Shown one piece after another: positions 33,763 through 43,598 of a DNA stretch of 64,000 bases. The DNA comes from an uncultured Tenacibaculum sp. (GTDB taxonomy: Bacteria > Bacteroidota > Bacteroidia > Flavobacteriales > Flavobacteriaceae), in contig NZ_CANMAX010000009.1 of NCBI RefSeq assembly GCF_947495995.1, positions 62,001 through 126,000 of the forward strand, in the 5' to 3' direction. Both the position numbers and the translations under genes were made by a program. The notes below the pieces were generated by a model. That model saw only the letters and a list, made by a program, of their open reading frames with translations. It made no database searches and had not been told where the DNA came from. Position 1 is the stretch's first letter; each line of letters starts with the position of its first letter.

Positions 33763-36615
33763 ATGCCTAAGAGAGAAGAACTAAAATCGATTTTAATTAT
33801 TGGATCTGGACCGATTGTAATCGGACAAGCGTGTGAATTTGACTATTCAGGATCGCAAGCATTACGTTCATTACGAGAAGATGGAATTGAAACGATATTA
33901 ATCAATTCTAATCCAGCAACGATAATGACTGATCCTTCAATGGCGGATCACGTTTACTTATTACCTCTTAATACTCGTTCTATAATCAAAATTTTAAAAG
34001 AACACCCACAAATAGATGCAGTTTTACCAACAATGGGAGGTCAAACAGCATTAAACTTATGTATCGAGGCTGACGAAAAAGGTATTTGGGAAGATTTTGG
34101 AGTAGAGATTATCGGAGTAGATATTGATGCAATTAATATCACAGAAGACAGAGAGAAGTTTAGAGAGTTAATGGGAACTATCGATGTACCGATGGCACCA
34201 CAAGCTACAGCTACTTCATATTTAAAAGGTAAAGAAATTGCTCAGGAGTTTGGTTTTCCATTATGTATTAGAGCTTCATTTACATTAGGTGGAGCAGGAG
34301 CTTCTATCGTGTATAACGAAGAAGAGTTTGAAAAATCATTAACTAGAGGTTTAGAGATTTCTCCAATCCACGAAGTTATGATTGATAAAGCCATGATGGG
34401 GTGGAAAGAGTACGAGTTAGAATTACTTCGTGATGATAACGATAATGTTGTTATTATCTGTTCTATTGAAAATATGGATCCAATGGGAATTCATACTGGT
34501 GATTCTATCACAGTTGCTCCAGCAATGACATTATCTGATAAAACTTATCAGAAAATGCGTGATATGGCAATTAAAATGATGCGTAGTATTGGTGAATTTG
34601 CCGGTGGATGTAATGTACAGTTCGCAGTTTCTCCAGACGAAAAAGAAGATATCATCGCAATTGAAATTAATCCACGTGTATCTCGTTCTTCTGCTTTAGC
34701 AAGTAAAGCAACAGGATATCCAATTGCAAAAATCGCTTCTAAATTAGCAATCGGTTATACTTTAGATGAATTAGATAACCAGATTACAAAGTCTACTTCT
34801 GCATTATTTGAGCCAACTTTAGATTATGTAATCGTGAAAATTCCTCGTTGGAACTTTGATAAGTTCGAAGGTTCAGATAGAACTTTAGGCTTACAAATGA
34901 AAGCAGTAGGTGAAGTAATGGGAATTGGGCGTTCGTTCCAAGAAGCGTTACACAAAGCAACTCAATCTTTAGAGATTAAGCGTAACGGTTTAGGAGCAGA
35001 CGGAAAAGGATATAAAGATTATAACCAAGTAATAGATAAATTAACTCATGCAAGTTGGGATCGTGTTTTCGCAATTTATGATGCCATTGCAATGGGAATT
35101 CCTTTAAGTAAGATTTATGATATCACTAAGATTGATATGTGGTATTTAAAACAATACGAAGAGTTATTCCACTTAGAGAAGGAAATTTCTACATATACAA
35201 TTGATACTTTAGATAGAGAATTATTACTTGAAGCTAAACAAAAAGGATATGGAGATCGTCAGATCGCTCACATGTTAAACTGTTTAGAAAGTGAAGTATA
35301 CAAGAAGCGTGAAGATTATAAAATCAAACGTGTTTATAAATTAGTTGATACTTGTGCTGCTGAATTTAAAGCACAAACTCCTTACTACTATTCAACATTC
35401 GAGCAAGAGATTGAAACTGCTGATGGAGAACGTTATGTGGCAAATGAGAGTAAAGTATCTGACAAGAAAAAGATTATCGTTTTAGGATCTGGACCAAACC
35501 GTATCGGACAAGGTATTGAATTTGATTATTGTTGTGTTCACGGAGTTTATGCAGCAAAAGAAGCTGGTTACGAAACAATTATGATTAACTGTAACCCAGA
35601 AACTGTTTCTACAGATTTCGATACAGCTGATAAGTTATACTTCGAGCCTGTTTTCTGGGAGCACATCTACGATATCATTAAGCATGAGAAGCCAGAAGGT
35701 GTAATTGTTCAGTTAGGCGGACAAACAGCTTTAAAATTAGCTGAGAAGTTAGATCGTTACGGGATTCCAATTATCGGAACAAGTTACAAAGCGTTAGATT
35801 TAGCAGAAGATAGAGGAAGTTTCTCAACATTATTAAAAGAAAATAACATTCCTTATCCTGAATTTGGTGTGGCAGAAAATGCTGATGAAGCATTAAAGTT
35901 GGCAGATGAGTTGGATTTTCCAATTTTAGTACGTCCTTCATATGTATTAGGAGGTCAAGGAATGAAAATTGTAATCAATAAAGAAGAGTTATTAGAGCAT
36001 GTAGTTGATTTATTACGTAAGATTCCAAATAACAAATTATTATTAGATCATTATCTAGAAGGTGCAATTGAAGCAGAAGCAGATGCAATTTGTGATGGAG
36101 AAAATGTATACATTATCGGTATTATGGAGCATATAGAACCTTGTGGAATTCACTCAGGAGATTCTAATGCTACATTACCTGCTTTTAACTTAGGTGAGTT
36201 AGTATTAGATCAAATAAGAGAGTATACAAAAACAATAGCACTAGCATTAGATACTGTTGGATTAATTAATATTCAGTTTGCTATTAAAGATGATAAAGTA
36301 TACATCATTGAAGCAAACCCTAGAGCATCTAGAACTGTTCCGTTTATAGCAAAAGCTTATAAAGAACCTTATGTAAACTATGCTACGAAGGTAATGTTAG
36401 GAGATAAAAAAGTGACTGATTTTGATTTTAATCCACAGTTGGAAGGGTTTGCAATCAAGCAACCAGTATTCTCTTTTAATAAATTTCCAAATGTAAATAA
36501 GAATCTAGGACCAGAAATGAAGAGTACAGGAGAGAGCATTTTATTTATAGATAATTTAAGAGACGATGATTTCTACGATTTATACTCTAGAAGAAAAATG
36601 TATTTAAGTAAATAA
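33763..36615 (+). CDS. carB: Carbamoyl-phosphate synthase large subunit, lacking the allosteric domain
   Basis: Makes carbamoyl phosphate from bicarbonate, ammonia (from CarA) and two ATP, feeding pyrimidine and arginine synthesis. Two homologous ATP-grasp halves are visible: ILIIGSGPIVIGQACEFDYS at the start and IIVLGSGPNRIGQGIEFDYC near residue 567. Each half has its metal-binding EINPR or EANPRASRT. The protein stops at 950 residues, just after LGPEMKSTGE, where the ~130-residue MGS allosteric domain of the 1,073-residue E. coli enzyme would start. A terminator follows at once, so the end is genuine. carA is not here. Confidence 0.96.
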   Translation: MPKREELKSILIIGSGPIVIGQACEFDYSGSQALRSLREDGIETILINSNPATIMTDPSMADHVYLLPLNTRSIIKILKEHPQIDAVLPTMGGQTALNLCIEADEKGIWEDFGVEIIGVDIDAINITEDREKFRELMGTIDVPMAPQATATSYLKGKEIAQEFGFPLCIRASFTLGGAGASIVYNEEEFEKSLTRGLEISPIHEVMIDKAMMGWKEYELELLRDDNDNVVIICSIENMDPMGIHTGDSITVAPAMTLSDKTYQKMRDMAIKMMRSIGEFAGGCNVQFAVSPDEKEDIIAIEINPRVSRSSALASKATGYPIAKIASKLAIGYTLDELDNQITKSTSALFEPTLDYVIVKIPRWNFDKFEGSDRTLGLQMKAVGEVMGIGRSFQEALHKATQSLEIKRNGLGADGKGYKDYNQVIDKLTHASWDRVFAIYDAIAMGIPLSKIYDITKIDMWYLKQYEELFHLEKEISTYTIDTLDRELLLEAKQKGYGDRQIAHMLNCLESEVYKKREDYKIKRVYKLVDTCAAEFKAQTPYYYSTFEQEIETADGERYVANESKVSDKKKIIVLGSGPNRIGQGIEFDYCCVHGVYAAKEAGYETIMINCNPETVSTDFDTADKLYFEPVFWEHIYDIIKHEKPEGVIVQLGGQTALKLAEKLDRYGIPIIGTSYKALDLAEDRGSFSTLLKENNIPYPEFGVAENADEALKLADELDFPILVRPSYVLGGQGMKIVINKEELLEHVVDLLRKIPNNKLLLDHYLEGAIEAEADAICDGENVYIIGIMEHIEPCGIHSGDSNATLPAFNLGELVLDQIREYTKTIALALDTVGLINIQFAIKDDKVYIIEANPRASRTVPFIAKAYKEPYVNYATKVMLGDKKVTDFDFNPQLEGFAIKQPVFSFNKFPNVNKNLGPEMKSTGESILFIDNLRDDDFYDLYSRRKMYLSK

Positions 36616-36640
36616 TTACTTATTTGTAAATTATAATATA

Positions 36641-36670
36641 AACCTGAAGAGCAATCTTCAGGTTTTTTTT
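36641..36670 (+). terminator. Terminator after carB
   Basis: 10-bp stem AACCTGAAGA / TCTTCAGGTT (36641-36650 with 36655-36664), loop GCAA, then a T run. Confidence 0.85.
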
Positions 36671-36697
36671 ATGCCTTTTTTAACAGAAAGTTAACTT

Positions 36698-36711
36698 GTT
36701 GTATATGCAAC
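36698..36711. promoter_or_regulatory. MarR operator candidate
   Basis: GTTGTATATGCAAC: 7-bp arms with one mismatch, of the size and TTG..CAA type typical of MarR operators. It lies 19 bp upstream of the -7 element of the marR-efflux operon, over the expected -33 region, fitting autorepression. Confidence 0.5.
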
Positions 36712-36729
36712 TAAATTAAACCTTAACCG

Positions 36730-36737
36730 TAATTTTG
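36730..36737 (+). promoter_or_regulatory. -7 element for the marR-RND efflux operon
   Basis: Perfect TAATTTTG, 19 bp before the marR ATG. No TTG at the ideal distance; the palindromic operator occupies that region. Confidence 0.55.
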
Positions 36738-36756
36738 TATCTTATAAATAGCTTTT

Positions 36757-37212
36757 ATGGGATTAGAAAATACATTAGCACCTTGGTTAGGTAAAACAAC
36801 GAAAATGATTGACAATCATATTCAAGATATCTTTCATGAGAAAAATATTAAGCTCACGAAAACACAATGGATATTGTTGAAGAAATTAGATGAGAAAGAT
36901 GGTGTGCCACAGCAAGAGTTAGCTTTTTTAACAGGAAGAGATAAAACCTCACTTACAAGGTTAATAAATACAATGGAAAAGAAAAGTTTGGTGGCTAGAA
37001 TTCCATCAAAATTAGATAAGAGAATTAACCATGTTTTTTTAACTAAAAAAGGAGAATTATTATTTAAAGAAACATTACCAATTATAGAGGGTTTTGCACA
37101 ATCATTACAAGAAAATATTTCAACAGAAGAGATAAAATCAACAATAGAAGTCATAAAAAAAGTACAAGAAAACTTAATATCAAAATCAGGGAAAAGTTGT
37201 AATAACAACTAA
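36757..37212 (+). CDS. MarR-family transcription regulator
   Basis: 151-residue winged-helix dimer. N-terminal dimer helices are followed by the wHTH: TKTQWILLKKLDEKDGVPQQ, then recognition region LAFLTGRDKTSLTRLINTME, and wing KKSLVARIPSKLDKRINHVF with the conserved D-x-R. It is first in an operon with adaptor, RND pump and TolC-like genes, so it most likely represses them until a toxic ligand binds. A palindrome matching that role overlaps the promoter. Confidence 0.9.
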   Translation: MGLENTLAPWLGKTTKMIDNHIQDIFHEKNIKLTKTQWILLKKLDEKDGVPQQELAFLTGRDKTSLTRLINTMEKKSLVARIPSKLDKRINHVFLTKKGELLFKETLPIIEGFAQSLQENISTEEIKSTIEVIKKVQENLISKSGKSCNNN

Positions 37213-37221
37213 ATATAAAAC

Positions 37222-38352
37222 ATGAGAAAACTAATCATAACAGGAGTAAGCATTGTCGTCTTAGCTTTATCATTTTTACTATCAAGTTATTTTAAAAACA
37301 GTAAGAAGAATCCTAAACCAAAAGCAACTAAAATTGAAAAAACAGTATTTGTAACTACTGTTAAAAACAAAGAAATTCCTATTGCAATTACCGCAAATGG
37401 AAATTTAACTGCCAAAAATAAAGTAGATATTTATTCAGAAGTACAAGGAGTTTTACAAACTGCAGGTAAAGATTTTAGAGTAGGTACTACTTATAAAAAG
37501 GGACAAACTTTATTAAGAATTAATAATCAAGAATTTTATGCATCTATTCAATCGCAACGTAGTTCGTTTCAGAATTTAATTGCTTCTGTAATGCCAGATA
37601 TTCGTTTAGATTATGCAGATTCTTTTCAAGCTTGGAATACGTATTTACAAAATTTCGATATCAATAAAACATTAGCGCCTTTGCCAGAACCTAAATCTGA
37701 TAAAGAAAAATATTTTATTTCAGGTAAAAACATTTACACTACGTTTTACAATATTAAAAATCTTGAAGTAAGATTAGGAAAATACAATATTAGAGCGCCT
37801 TTTAATGGTGTTTTAACTGAAGCTTTAGTAACAAACGGAACTTTGGTTAGATCTGGGCAAAAAATGGGAGAATTCATAGATACATCAATTTTTGAATTAC
37901 CATTATCTGTTAGTGCAAGCTTTGCAGATATTTTAGTTGAAGGTAAAAAAGTAATATTACAAAATTTAGAGAAAACTAAAACATGGGAAGGAACTGTAGC
38001 CAGAATTAATGGTAAGATAGATCAAACATCTCAAACTGTTCAAATCTTTATACTAGTAAAAGGAGACGGATTACGTGAAGGAATGTATTTAGAAGCGAAT
38101 GTAACTACAAAGTCTGTTCCTGAAGCTATAGAAGTAAACAGAAAACTATTAGTAGAAAATAAATCTGTTTATGTCGTTAAGAACAATGCTTTGGATCTAA
38201 TAGCAATTAAGCCAGTTCATTTTAATGAAAATACAGTTGTTATTGAAGGTATGGTAAATGGTGAACAATTGGTTTCTAAACCAGTTGCAGGAGCTTATGT
38301 AGGAATGCCAGTTAAAATCTTTTCTGAAACTCAAAAAACAGAAAACAAATAA
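37222..38352 (+). CDS. RND efflux periplasmic adaptor
   Basis: 376 residues, membrane-fusion protein of an RND tripartite pump. N-terminal membrane anchor (about residues 4-22). The lipoyl halves are NKVDIYSEVQGVLQTAGKDF with KKGQTLLRINNQEF, and YNIRAPFNGVLTEALVTNGT. Between them is a helical hairpin of ~85 residues, shorter and less heptad-like than usual and containing Pro residues. A beta-barrel and membrane-proximal domain follow. It starts 9 bp after marR and ends 3 bp before the pump gene. Confidence 0.88.
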   Translation: MRKLIITGVSIVVLALSFLLSSYFKNSKKNPKPKATKIEKTVFVTTVKNKEIPIAITANGNLTAKNKVDIYSEVQGVLQTAGKDFRVGTTYKKGQTLLRINNQEFYASIQSQRSSFQNLIASVMPDIRLDYADSFQAWNTYLQNFDINKTLAPLPEPKSDKEKYFISGKNIYTTFYNIKNLEVRLGKYNIRAPFNGVLTEALVTNGTLVRSGQKMGEFIDTSIFELPLSVSASFADILVEGKKVILQNLEKTKTWEGTVARINGKIDQTSQTVQIFILVKGDGLREGMYLEANVTTKSVPEAIEVNRKLLVENKSVYVVKNNALDLIAIKPVHFNENTVVIEGMVNGEQLVSKPVAGAYVGMPVKIFSETQKTENK

Positions 38353-38355
38353 GCA

Positions 38356-41300
38356 ATGAAGAAAATAATAGCATATTTTATTAAATATCCTGTTGCAGTA
38401 AATATTATCATTATTGCTTTTGTAATTCTAGGATATTTTGGTTTTTCTACGTTAAAATCTTCTTTCTTTCCATTAACTAGAGCAAAGTTTATTACGATTA
38501 ATGTAGTATATCCTGGAGCTTCTCCGCAAGAGATTGAAGAAGGAGTCGTATTAAAAATAGAAGATAATCTTAAAGGTTTAGTAGGTGTCGATCGTGTAAC
38601 ATCTACTTCATCAGAAAATGCAGCAAGTATTTCGGTAGAAACCTTAAAAGATTACGATATAAACGTGGTTTTAGCTGATGTTAAAAATGCAGTGGATAAA
38701 GTTCCTAATTTTCCAACAGGAATGGAACCGCCAGTTGTTTCGAAAGTTGAAAACGTTGCAGAAACCATAAGTTTTGTAGTTACTGGAGATAAAATTCCAT
38801 TAAAGTCGTTGAAATCCATCGCTAGAGATATTGAAAATGATATTAGAAGAATTGATGGAATTTCACAAATTACAATTTCAGGTTATCCAGATGAAGAAAT
38901 TGAAATCGCTGTACGTGAGAATGATTTATTAGCTTACAATTTAACATTCAATCAAGTCGCAAGTGCAGTTTCATCAGCAAATATTTTAACTACAGGAGGT
39001 TCTGTAAAAACAGATGCAGAAGAATATTTAATTCGTGCCAATAACAGATCGTATTATGGAGATGAGTTAGATAATTTAGTTGTAAGAGCAGATGCATCAG
39101 GTAGAATTATCAGGTTAAAAGATGTTGCAACGGTAAAAGATATTTGGAATGAAACACCAAACCGAAATTATTACAACGGAAATTTAGCTGTCCGCGTTCA
39201 AGTAAGTAACACAAACAGTGAAGATTTATTAACGTCTGCAGAGAAGATTAACGAGTATATAGAAAAGTTTAACGAAGAGCATGAAAATGTTCAAGTTGAA
39301 ATCACTAGAGATGCTTCAATTACTTTAAATCAACGTACAGAATTATTATTTAAAAATGCTTGGCAAGGAATGTTACTTGTAATGCTATTCTTGTCTTTAT
39401 TTTTACGTCCACGATTAGCATTTTGGGTAGCAGCAGGCTTACCAGTTGCATTCTTCGGAATGTTTATGTTAGCAGGATATTTCAATATTACAATTAACGT
39501 TTTATCATTATTCGGAATGATTATCGTTATTGGAATTCTGGTGGATGATGGAATTGTAATATCCGAAAATATTTATCATCATTTTGAACAAGGAAAAAAT
39601 CCAATTCGAGCTGCAATTGATGGAACTATGGAAGTTGTTCCGCCAATCATTTCAGCAATTACAACCACAGTTTTAGCATTCTCGGTATTCTTCTTTTTAG
39701 ATGGAAATATTGGAGAGTTTTTTGGAGAAGTTGCCACAGTTGTTGCGTTAACATTAATTCTTTCTTTGGTAGAAGCATTAATTATTTTACCAGCGCACGT
39801 TGCACATTCAAAATCTTTAGATAGAAATCAGAAATTATATAAATTCAATAAATATGCAGAAGATGTTATGGATTTTATGCGAGATAAAATTTATGCACCT
39901 GCACTTAAATTTGTTTTAGAGTTTAAATTTTTCGGTTTAGTTATTCCAATTGCGTTGTTAATGATTACCATGGGAGCTTTTCAAGGTGGAATAATAAAAG
40001 GAACGTTTTTCCCTTCTATCGCCAGTGACCGTGTTTCTGTAAACTTAACAATGCCTCAAGGAACGAATGAAAAAATTACAGACAGTATTATTTCTGTAAT
40101 TGAAACTAAAGTTTGGGAAGTAGAGAAAGAGTTTACTGAGAAATATGGAATTGATGGAGAACCTGTAGTTGAAAATGTATTAAAACAAATAGGTCCAGGT
40201 TCAGCAAAAGCTTCACTACGAATTAACCTTTTACCTGGTGAAGAAAGAACTTTTGGTTCTAGAGAAATTACAAATGAGATTAGAGATAGAGTAGGAGATG
40301 TGTATGGAGTAGAATCGTTAACCTTTGGTTCTGGAGGAAACTTTGGAGGAAGTCCGGTTTCTGTTTCTTTATTAAGTAATAATATCCAAGAGTTAAAAGC
40401 TGCGAAGCTTGAATTAAAATCAGAACTTAAAAAGAATCAAGAATTAAAAGATGTTACCGACAACGATCCGCAAGGAATTAAGGAGATAAAAATTCAATTA
40501 AAAGATAACGCTTATTTATTAGGGTTAAATTTAAACGAAGTAATGTCTCAAATTAGAAGTGGTTTCTTCGGAAGACAAGCACAACGTTTTCAAAGAGGAC
40601 AAGATGAAATCAAAGTTTGGGTTCGTTACGATAGAAAAGAGCGTTCGTCTATCAAGAATTTAGATGAAATGCGAATTGCTACTCCAACTGGAGCTCGAGT
40701 TCCTTTAGCTGAAATCGCAAGTTATGAAATAGAAAGGGGAGAGATTTCAATCAATCACTTAGAAGGTCAGCGTGAAATTAAAGTTGAAGCAGATATGAAA
40801 GATGCACAAGCGAGTGCAACAGATGCTTTAACTGATATTAGAGAACGAATAATGCCTCAAATCACAGCAAAGTATCCATCAGTTACAGCTTTATATGAAG
40901 GTCAGAATAGAGAAGCTTCAAAAGTATCAGGATCAGCAAAAATAGTCGGACCAGTAATTTTATTATTAATCTACATTGTAATTGTATTTACATTCCGTTC
41001 TTATGGTCAACCTTTTATGTTATTAGTAATGGTTCCTTTTAGTTTGATTGGAGTTGCTTGGGGACACTGGATTCACGGATTTGCTGTTAATATTTTATCA
41101 CTTTTAGGAATTATCGCATTAATCGGAATTATGGTAAATGATGGATTAGTCCTCATTAGTAAATTCAATAGTTATTTAAAAGAGGGAATGAAATATGAAC
41201 AAGCGTTATTTGAAGCTGGACGATCTCGTTTTAGAGCTATTTTCTTAACAACAATAACTACAGTTGCTGGTTTAGCTCCGTTAATTTTTGAAACGAGTAG

Positions 41301-41514
41301 ACAAGCACAGTTTTTAATTCCAATGGCAATATCTATTGCTTATGGTATTATGATTGCTACATTTTTAACTCTTTTAACGTTGCCAGTATTATTATCAATC
41401 TCAAACTATGTGAAAGTATATTTCTATTGGTTATGGGAAGGAAAAAAGCCAACTAGAGAAGAAGTGGAAAGAGCGATTAAAGAATTAAAATCAGAAAACG
41501 AAGAATTAGCTTAA
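38356..41514 (+). CDS. RND efflux pump, inner-membrane permease
   Basis: 1,052 residues of the AcrB/MMPL-like superfamily, a proton-driven exporter trimer. It has TM1 near 10-30, two large periplasmic loops and TM clusters near 335-490 and 865-1020. TM4 carries the proton-relay pair in GILVDDGIVISENIYHHFEQ. The second repeat has IGIMVNDGLVLISKFNSYL, with Asn replacing the first Asp. The start KYPVAVNIIIIAFVILGYFG is like the HAE/heavy-metal-free drug pumps. Drugs or bile-like detergents are likely substrates, given the MarR control. Confidence 0.93.
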   Translation: MKKIIAYFIKYPVAVNIIIIAFVILGYFGFSTLKSSFFPLTRAKFITINVVYPGASPQEIEEGVVLKIEDNLKGLVGVDRVTSTSSENAASISVETLKDYDINVVLADVKNAVDKVPNFPTGMEPPVVSKVENVAETISFVVTGDKIPLKSLKSIARDIENDIRRIDGISQITISGYPDEEIEIAVRENDLLAYNLTFNQVASAVSSANILTTGGSVKTDAEEYLIRANNRSYYGDELDNLVVRADASGRIIRLKDVATVKDIWNETPNRNYYNGNLAVRVQVSNTNSEDLLTSAEKINEYIEKFNEEHENVQVEITRDASITLNQRTELLFKNAWQGMLLVMLFLSLFLRPRLAFWVAAGLPVAFFGMFMLAGYFNITINVLSLFGMIIVIGILVDDGIVISENIYHHFEQGKNPIRAAIDGTMEVVPPIISAITTTVLAFSVFFFLDGNIGEFFGEVATVVALTLILSLVEALIILPAHVAHSKSLDRNQKLYKFNKYAEDVMDFMRDKIYAPALKFVLEFKFFGLVIPIALLMITMGAFQGGIIKGTFFPSIASDRVSVNLTMPQGTNEKITDSIISVIETKVWEVEKEFTEKYGIDGEPVVENVLKQIGPGSAKASLRINLLPGEERTFGSREITNEIRDRVGDVYGVESLTFGSGGNFGGSPVSVSLLSNNIQELKAAKLELKSELKKNQELKDVTDNDPQGIKEIKIQLKDNAYLLGLNLNEVMSQIRSGFFGRQAQRFQRGQDEIKVWVRYDRKERSSIKNLDEMRIATPTGARVPLAEIASYEIERGEISINHLEGQREIKVEADMKDAQASATDALTDIRERIMPQITAKYPSVTALYEGQNREASKVSGSAKIVGPVILLLIYIVIVFTFRSYGQPFMLLVMVPFSLIGVAWGHWIHGFAVNILSLLGIIALIGIMVNDGLVLISKFNSYLKEGMKYEQALFEAGRSRFRAIFLTTITTVAGLAPLIFETSRQAQFLIPMAISIAYGIMIATFLTLLTLPVLLSISNYVKVYFYWLWEGKKPTREEVERAIKELKSENEELA

Positions 41515-41521
41515 AAAGTAA

Positions 41522-42853
41522 ATGAACATGAAAAAACAGTTAAAAATTATACTTGGACTTTTTTTAGTGAGTGGTTCTTTTTACGCACAAGAATTACTAA
41601 CTAAAGAGAAAGCTTTAGAGCTAACTTTAGCGAATAACTACGATATTCGAGTAACCAAGAATAACGTAGCAACAGCAAAAAATAATAAGAGTATTTATAA
41701 TAGTGGTTATTTACCAACGGTTACAGGAAATGCAGGAGCAAGATATAGTAACAATGATACCGATATTGAATTTCAAGACGGAACAGTAAACTCTGTTACT
41801 GGAGCAGAATCTGAAACGTATAATGCTTCTGTAGGATTGAACTATACCATTTTTAATGGATTTAATCGTCAGAATACTTTTAAGCGTTTAAAAGAGAGCT
41901 ATAATTTATCAGAATTACAAGCGCGACAAGTAATGGAAAATACAGTAATTACATTATTCATTGCGTATTATGAAGTTGGAAGATTGTCTGAAAATGAAAC
42001 TACTCAAAAACAAGCTTTAGAGATTTCTAAAAAACGTTTAGAAAGAGCAAAATATAGTTTTGATTACGGACAGAGTACCAAGTTAGATGTCTTAAATGCT
42101 GAAGTTGATGTGAACAATGATAGTATTAATTATATAGATATTAATAGACAGCTAAAGAATGCGAAGCGAGATTTAAATGTTGTTTTAGGCAGAAATGTAA
42201 ATACGCCTGTAAATGTTGATACAAATGTATTATACGATATAAAAATCAACTTAGATGATATTTTAAATCATGCCACATCTAAAAATGCGAATTTATTACA
42301 GTCAAAAAAGAATATTGAGTTGAGTAAATTAGATGTAAAGATTAATAAATCTGGTTGGATGCCGAATGTAAGTTTAACAAGTTCTTATGCTTGGAATAGA
42401 AATACAGGAGATGCAACCAATGCATTTAGTCCGATTAGTAATACGCAAACTGGATTAACCGCTGGTTTAAATCTTTCTTGGGATCTTTTTGACGGTGGAC
42501 GTACAAAAACCAATGTAAAGAATGCTAAAATAGCTTTAGAAACTCAAGAGATTCGAAAAGAACAATTGCAAGAGCAATTAGAACGAGATGTAAATAATGC
42601 TTGGGAAACTTATCAGAATAGTTTGTTTGCTTTAAAAGCTCAAGAGCAAAATGTATTAACAAATAAATTGAACTTTGAGCGTTCTAATGAGCGTTATAAA
42701 TTAGGACAAATTTCTTCTATAGATTTTCGTCAAGCACAAATCAATTTAATTAATGCAGAGTTAAGTAGAAATAATGCAAAGTATGTTGCCAAAAACGCAG
42801 AGCTTCAACTCTTACAATTAGGCGGAACATTATTGGATAATAAGAATTTTTAA
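41522..42853 (+). CDS. TolC-family outer-membrane efflux channel
   Basis: 443 residues. A signal peptide (cleaved near FYAQ) precedes two homologous OEP repeats: EKALELTLANNYDIRVTKNN starts the first, and the second begins near DILNHATSKNANLLQSKKNI. Long alpha-barrel helices carry Asn/Gln/Glu heptads, and each repeat has a short strand pair (TVTGNAGARYSN, NVSLTSSYAWN). It closes the marR-adaptor-pump-channel operon with 7 bp spacing and a strong terminator. The ATG at 41528 is an equally good start. Confidence 0.9.
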   Translation: MNMKKQLKIILGLFLVSGSFYAQELLTKEKALELTLANNYDIRVTKNNVATAKNNKSIYNSGYLPTVTGNAGARYSNNDTDIEFQDGTVNSVTGAESETYNASVGLNYTIFNGFNRQNTFKRLKESYNLSELQARQVMENTVITLFIAYYEVGRLSENETTQKQALEISKKRLERAKYSFDYGQSTKLDVLNAEVDVNNDSINYIDINRQLKNAKRDLNVVLGRNVNTPVNVDTNVLYDIKINLDDILNHATSKNANLLQSKKNIELSKLDVKINKSGWMPNVSLTSSYAWNRNTGDATNAFSPISNTQTGLTAGLNLSWDLFDGGRTKTNVKNAKIALETQEIRKEQLQEQLERDVNNAWETYQNSLFALKAQEQNVLTNKLNFERSNERYKLGQISSIDFRQAQINLINAELSRNNAKYVAKNAELQLLQLGGTLLDNKNF

Positions 42854-42858
42854 ATAGA

Positions 42859-42888
42859 AAAAACCGAAGTTTATACTTCGGTTTTTTT
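42859..42888 (+). terminator. Terminator after the RND operon
   Basis: 12-bp stem AAAAACCGAAGT / ACTTCGGTTTTT (42859-42870 with 42875-42886), loop TTAT, then T. Confidence 0.85.
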
Positions 42889-42940
42889 ATTTTTAATAAA
42901 ATTATCTGTTTTTATTTCATCTAAAAAGTATTTTATTCCA

Positions 42941-43594
42941 ATGTTTTTTAAAAGAATTATAGTAGCATCTACACTACTTTTATTAAGTATAGCATTAAAT
43001 TCCCAAGTTTTGTCGGGAGTGCCAGTATCTGGTTTTCCTAGTGGAACTACAGCTCAAATTCAAGCCATAACTTCTCCAGTTGAAAGTGTAATTACATATA
43101 GTACCAACGAAAAAATATTTTATTACTATAATGGTACAAATTGGGTGCCTTTAAATAATCCGAATTCATTAAAGGTAGTCGTATTGAATCGAACAGGAGG
43201 ATATACTTTACCCAATGCAACAAATACTTATTTTGATTTCCCTATCAATGGAAGTCATATTCAAACTATAGATTCAGATGTTTTTATAGTTACAGGAAAT
43301 GGTAAAATTAGAGTTCTTCAATCAGGAGTATATTTAATTTCTGCAGAATTATCTACATCGAATATGCCATCAGGAGGAACGAAGTATATTATAGGAGCGT
43401 TTAGAAATGGAAGTTTAGCAGGATATTTAACAAGAGGTTTTGTTACTTTACCTTCTCAAGACTGGTGGGGAGGAACAGGTGTTTTAATGTATAGTTTAAA
43501 TGCTAATGATGAAATTTCTCTTCGTTATGTTTTAAATGCTGGAAGAACCTTAACAGGAAGATTTATAAATATTGGAGTCACTAAATTGAAATAA
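42941..43594 (+). CDS. Secreted protein with C1q/TNF-like jelly-roll candidate domain
   Basis: 217 residues. A signal peptide (ending LNSQ) is followed by a low-complexity Gly/Ser/Thr stretch with a YYYNGTNWVPL motif common in flavobacterial surface proteins. The C-terminal ~130 residues have a strand pattern like C1q domains: GVYLISAELSTSNM, an R-N-G turn (AFRNGSLAG), LMYSLNANDEISLRYV and a final beta-strand ending GVTKLK. There is no T9SS sorting domain. It may form trimers and act in adhesion or as a structural protein. The fold call is by pattern only. Confidence 0.6.
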   Translation: MFFKRIIVASTLLLLSIALNSQVLSGVPVSGFPSGTTAQIQAITSPVESVITYSTNEKIFYYYNGTNWVPLNNPNSLKVVVLNRTGGYTLPNATNTYFDFPINGSHIQTIDSDVFIVTGNGKIRVLQSGVYLISAELSTSNMPSGGTKYIIGAFRNGSLAGYLTRGFVTLPSQDWWGGTGVLMYSLNANDEISLRYVLNAGRTLTGRFINIGVTKLK

Positions 43595-43598
43595 AAAA

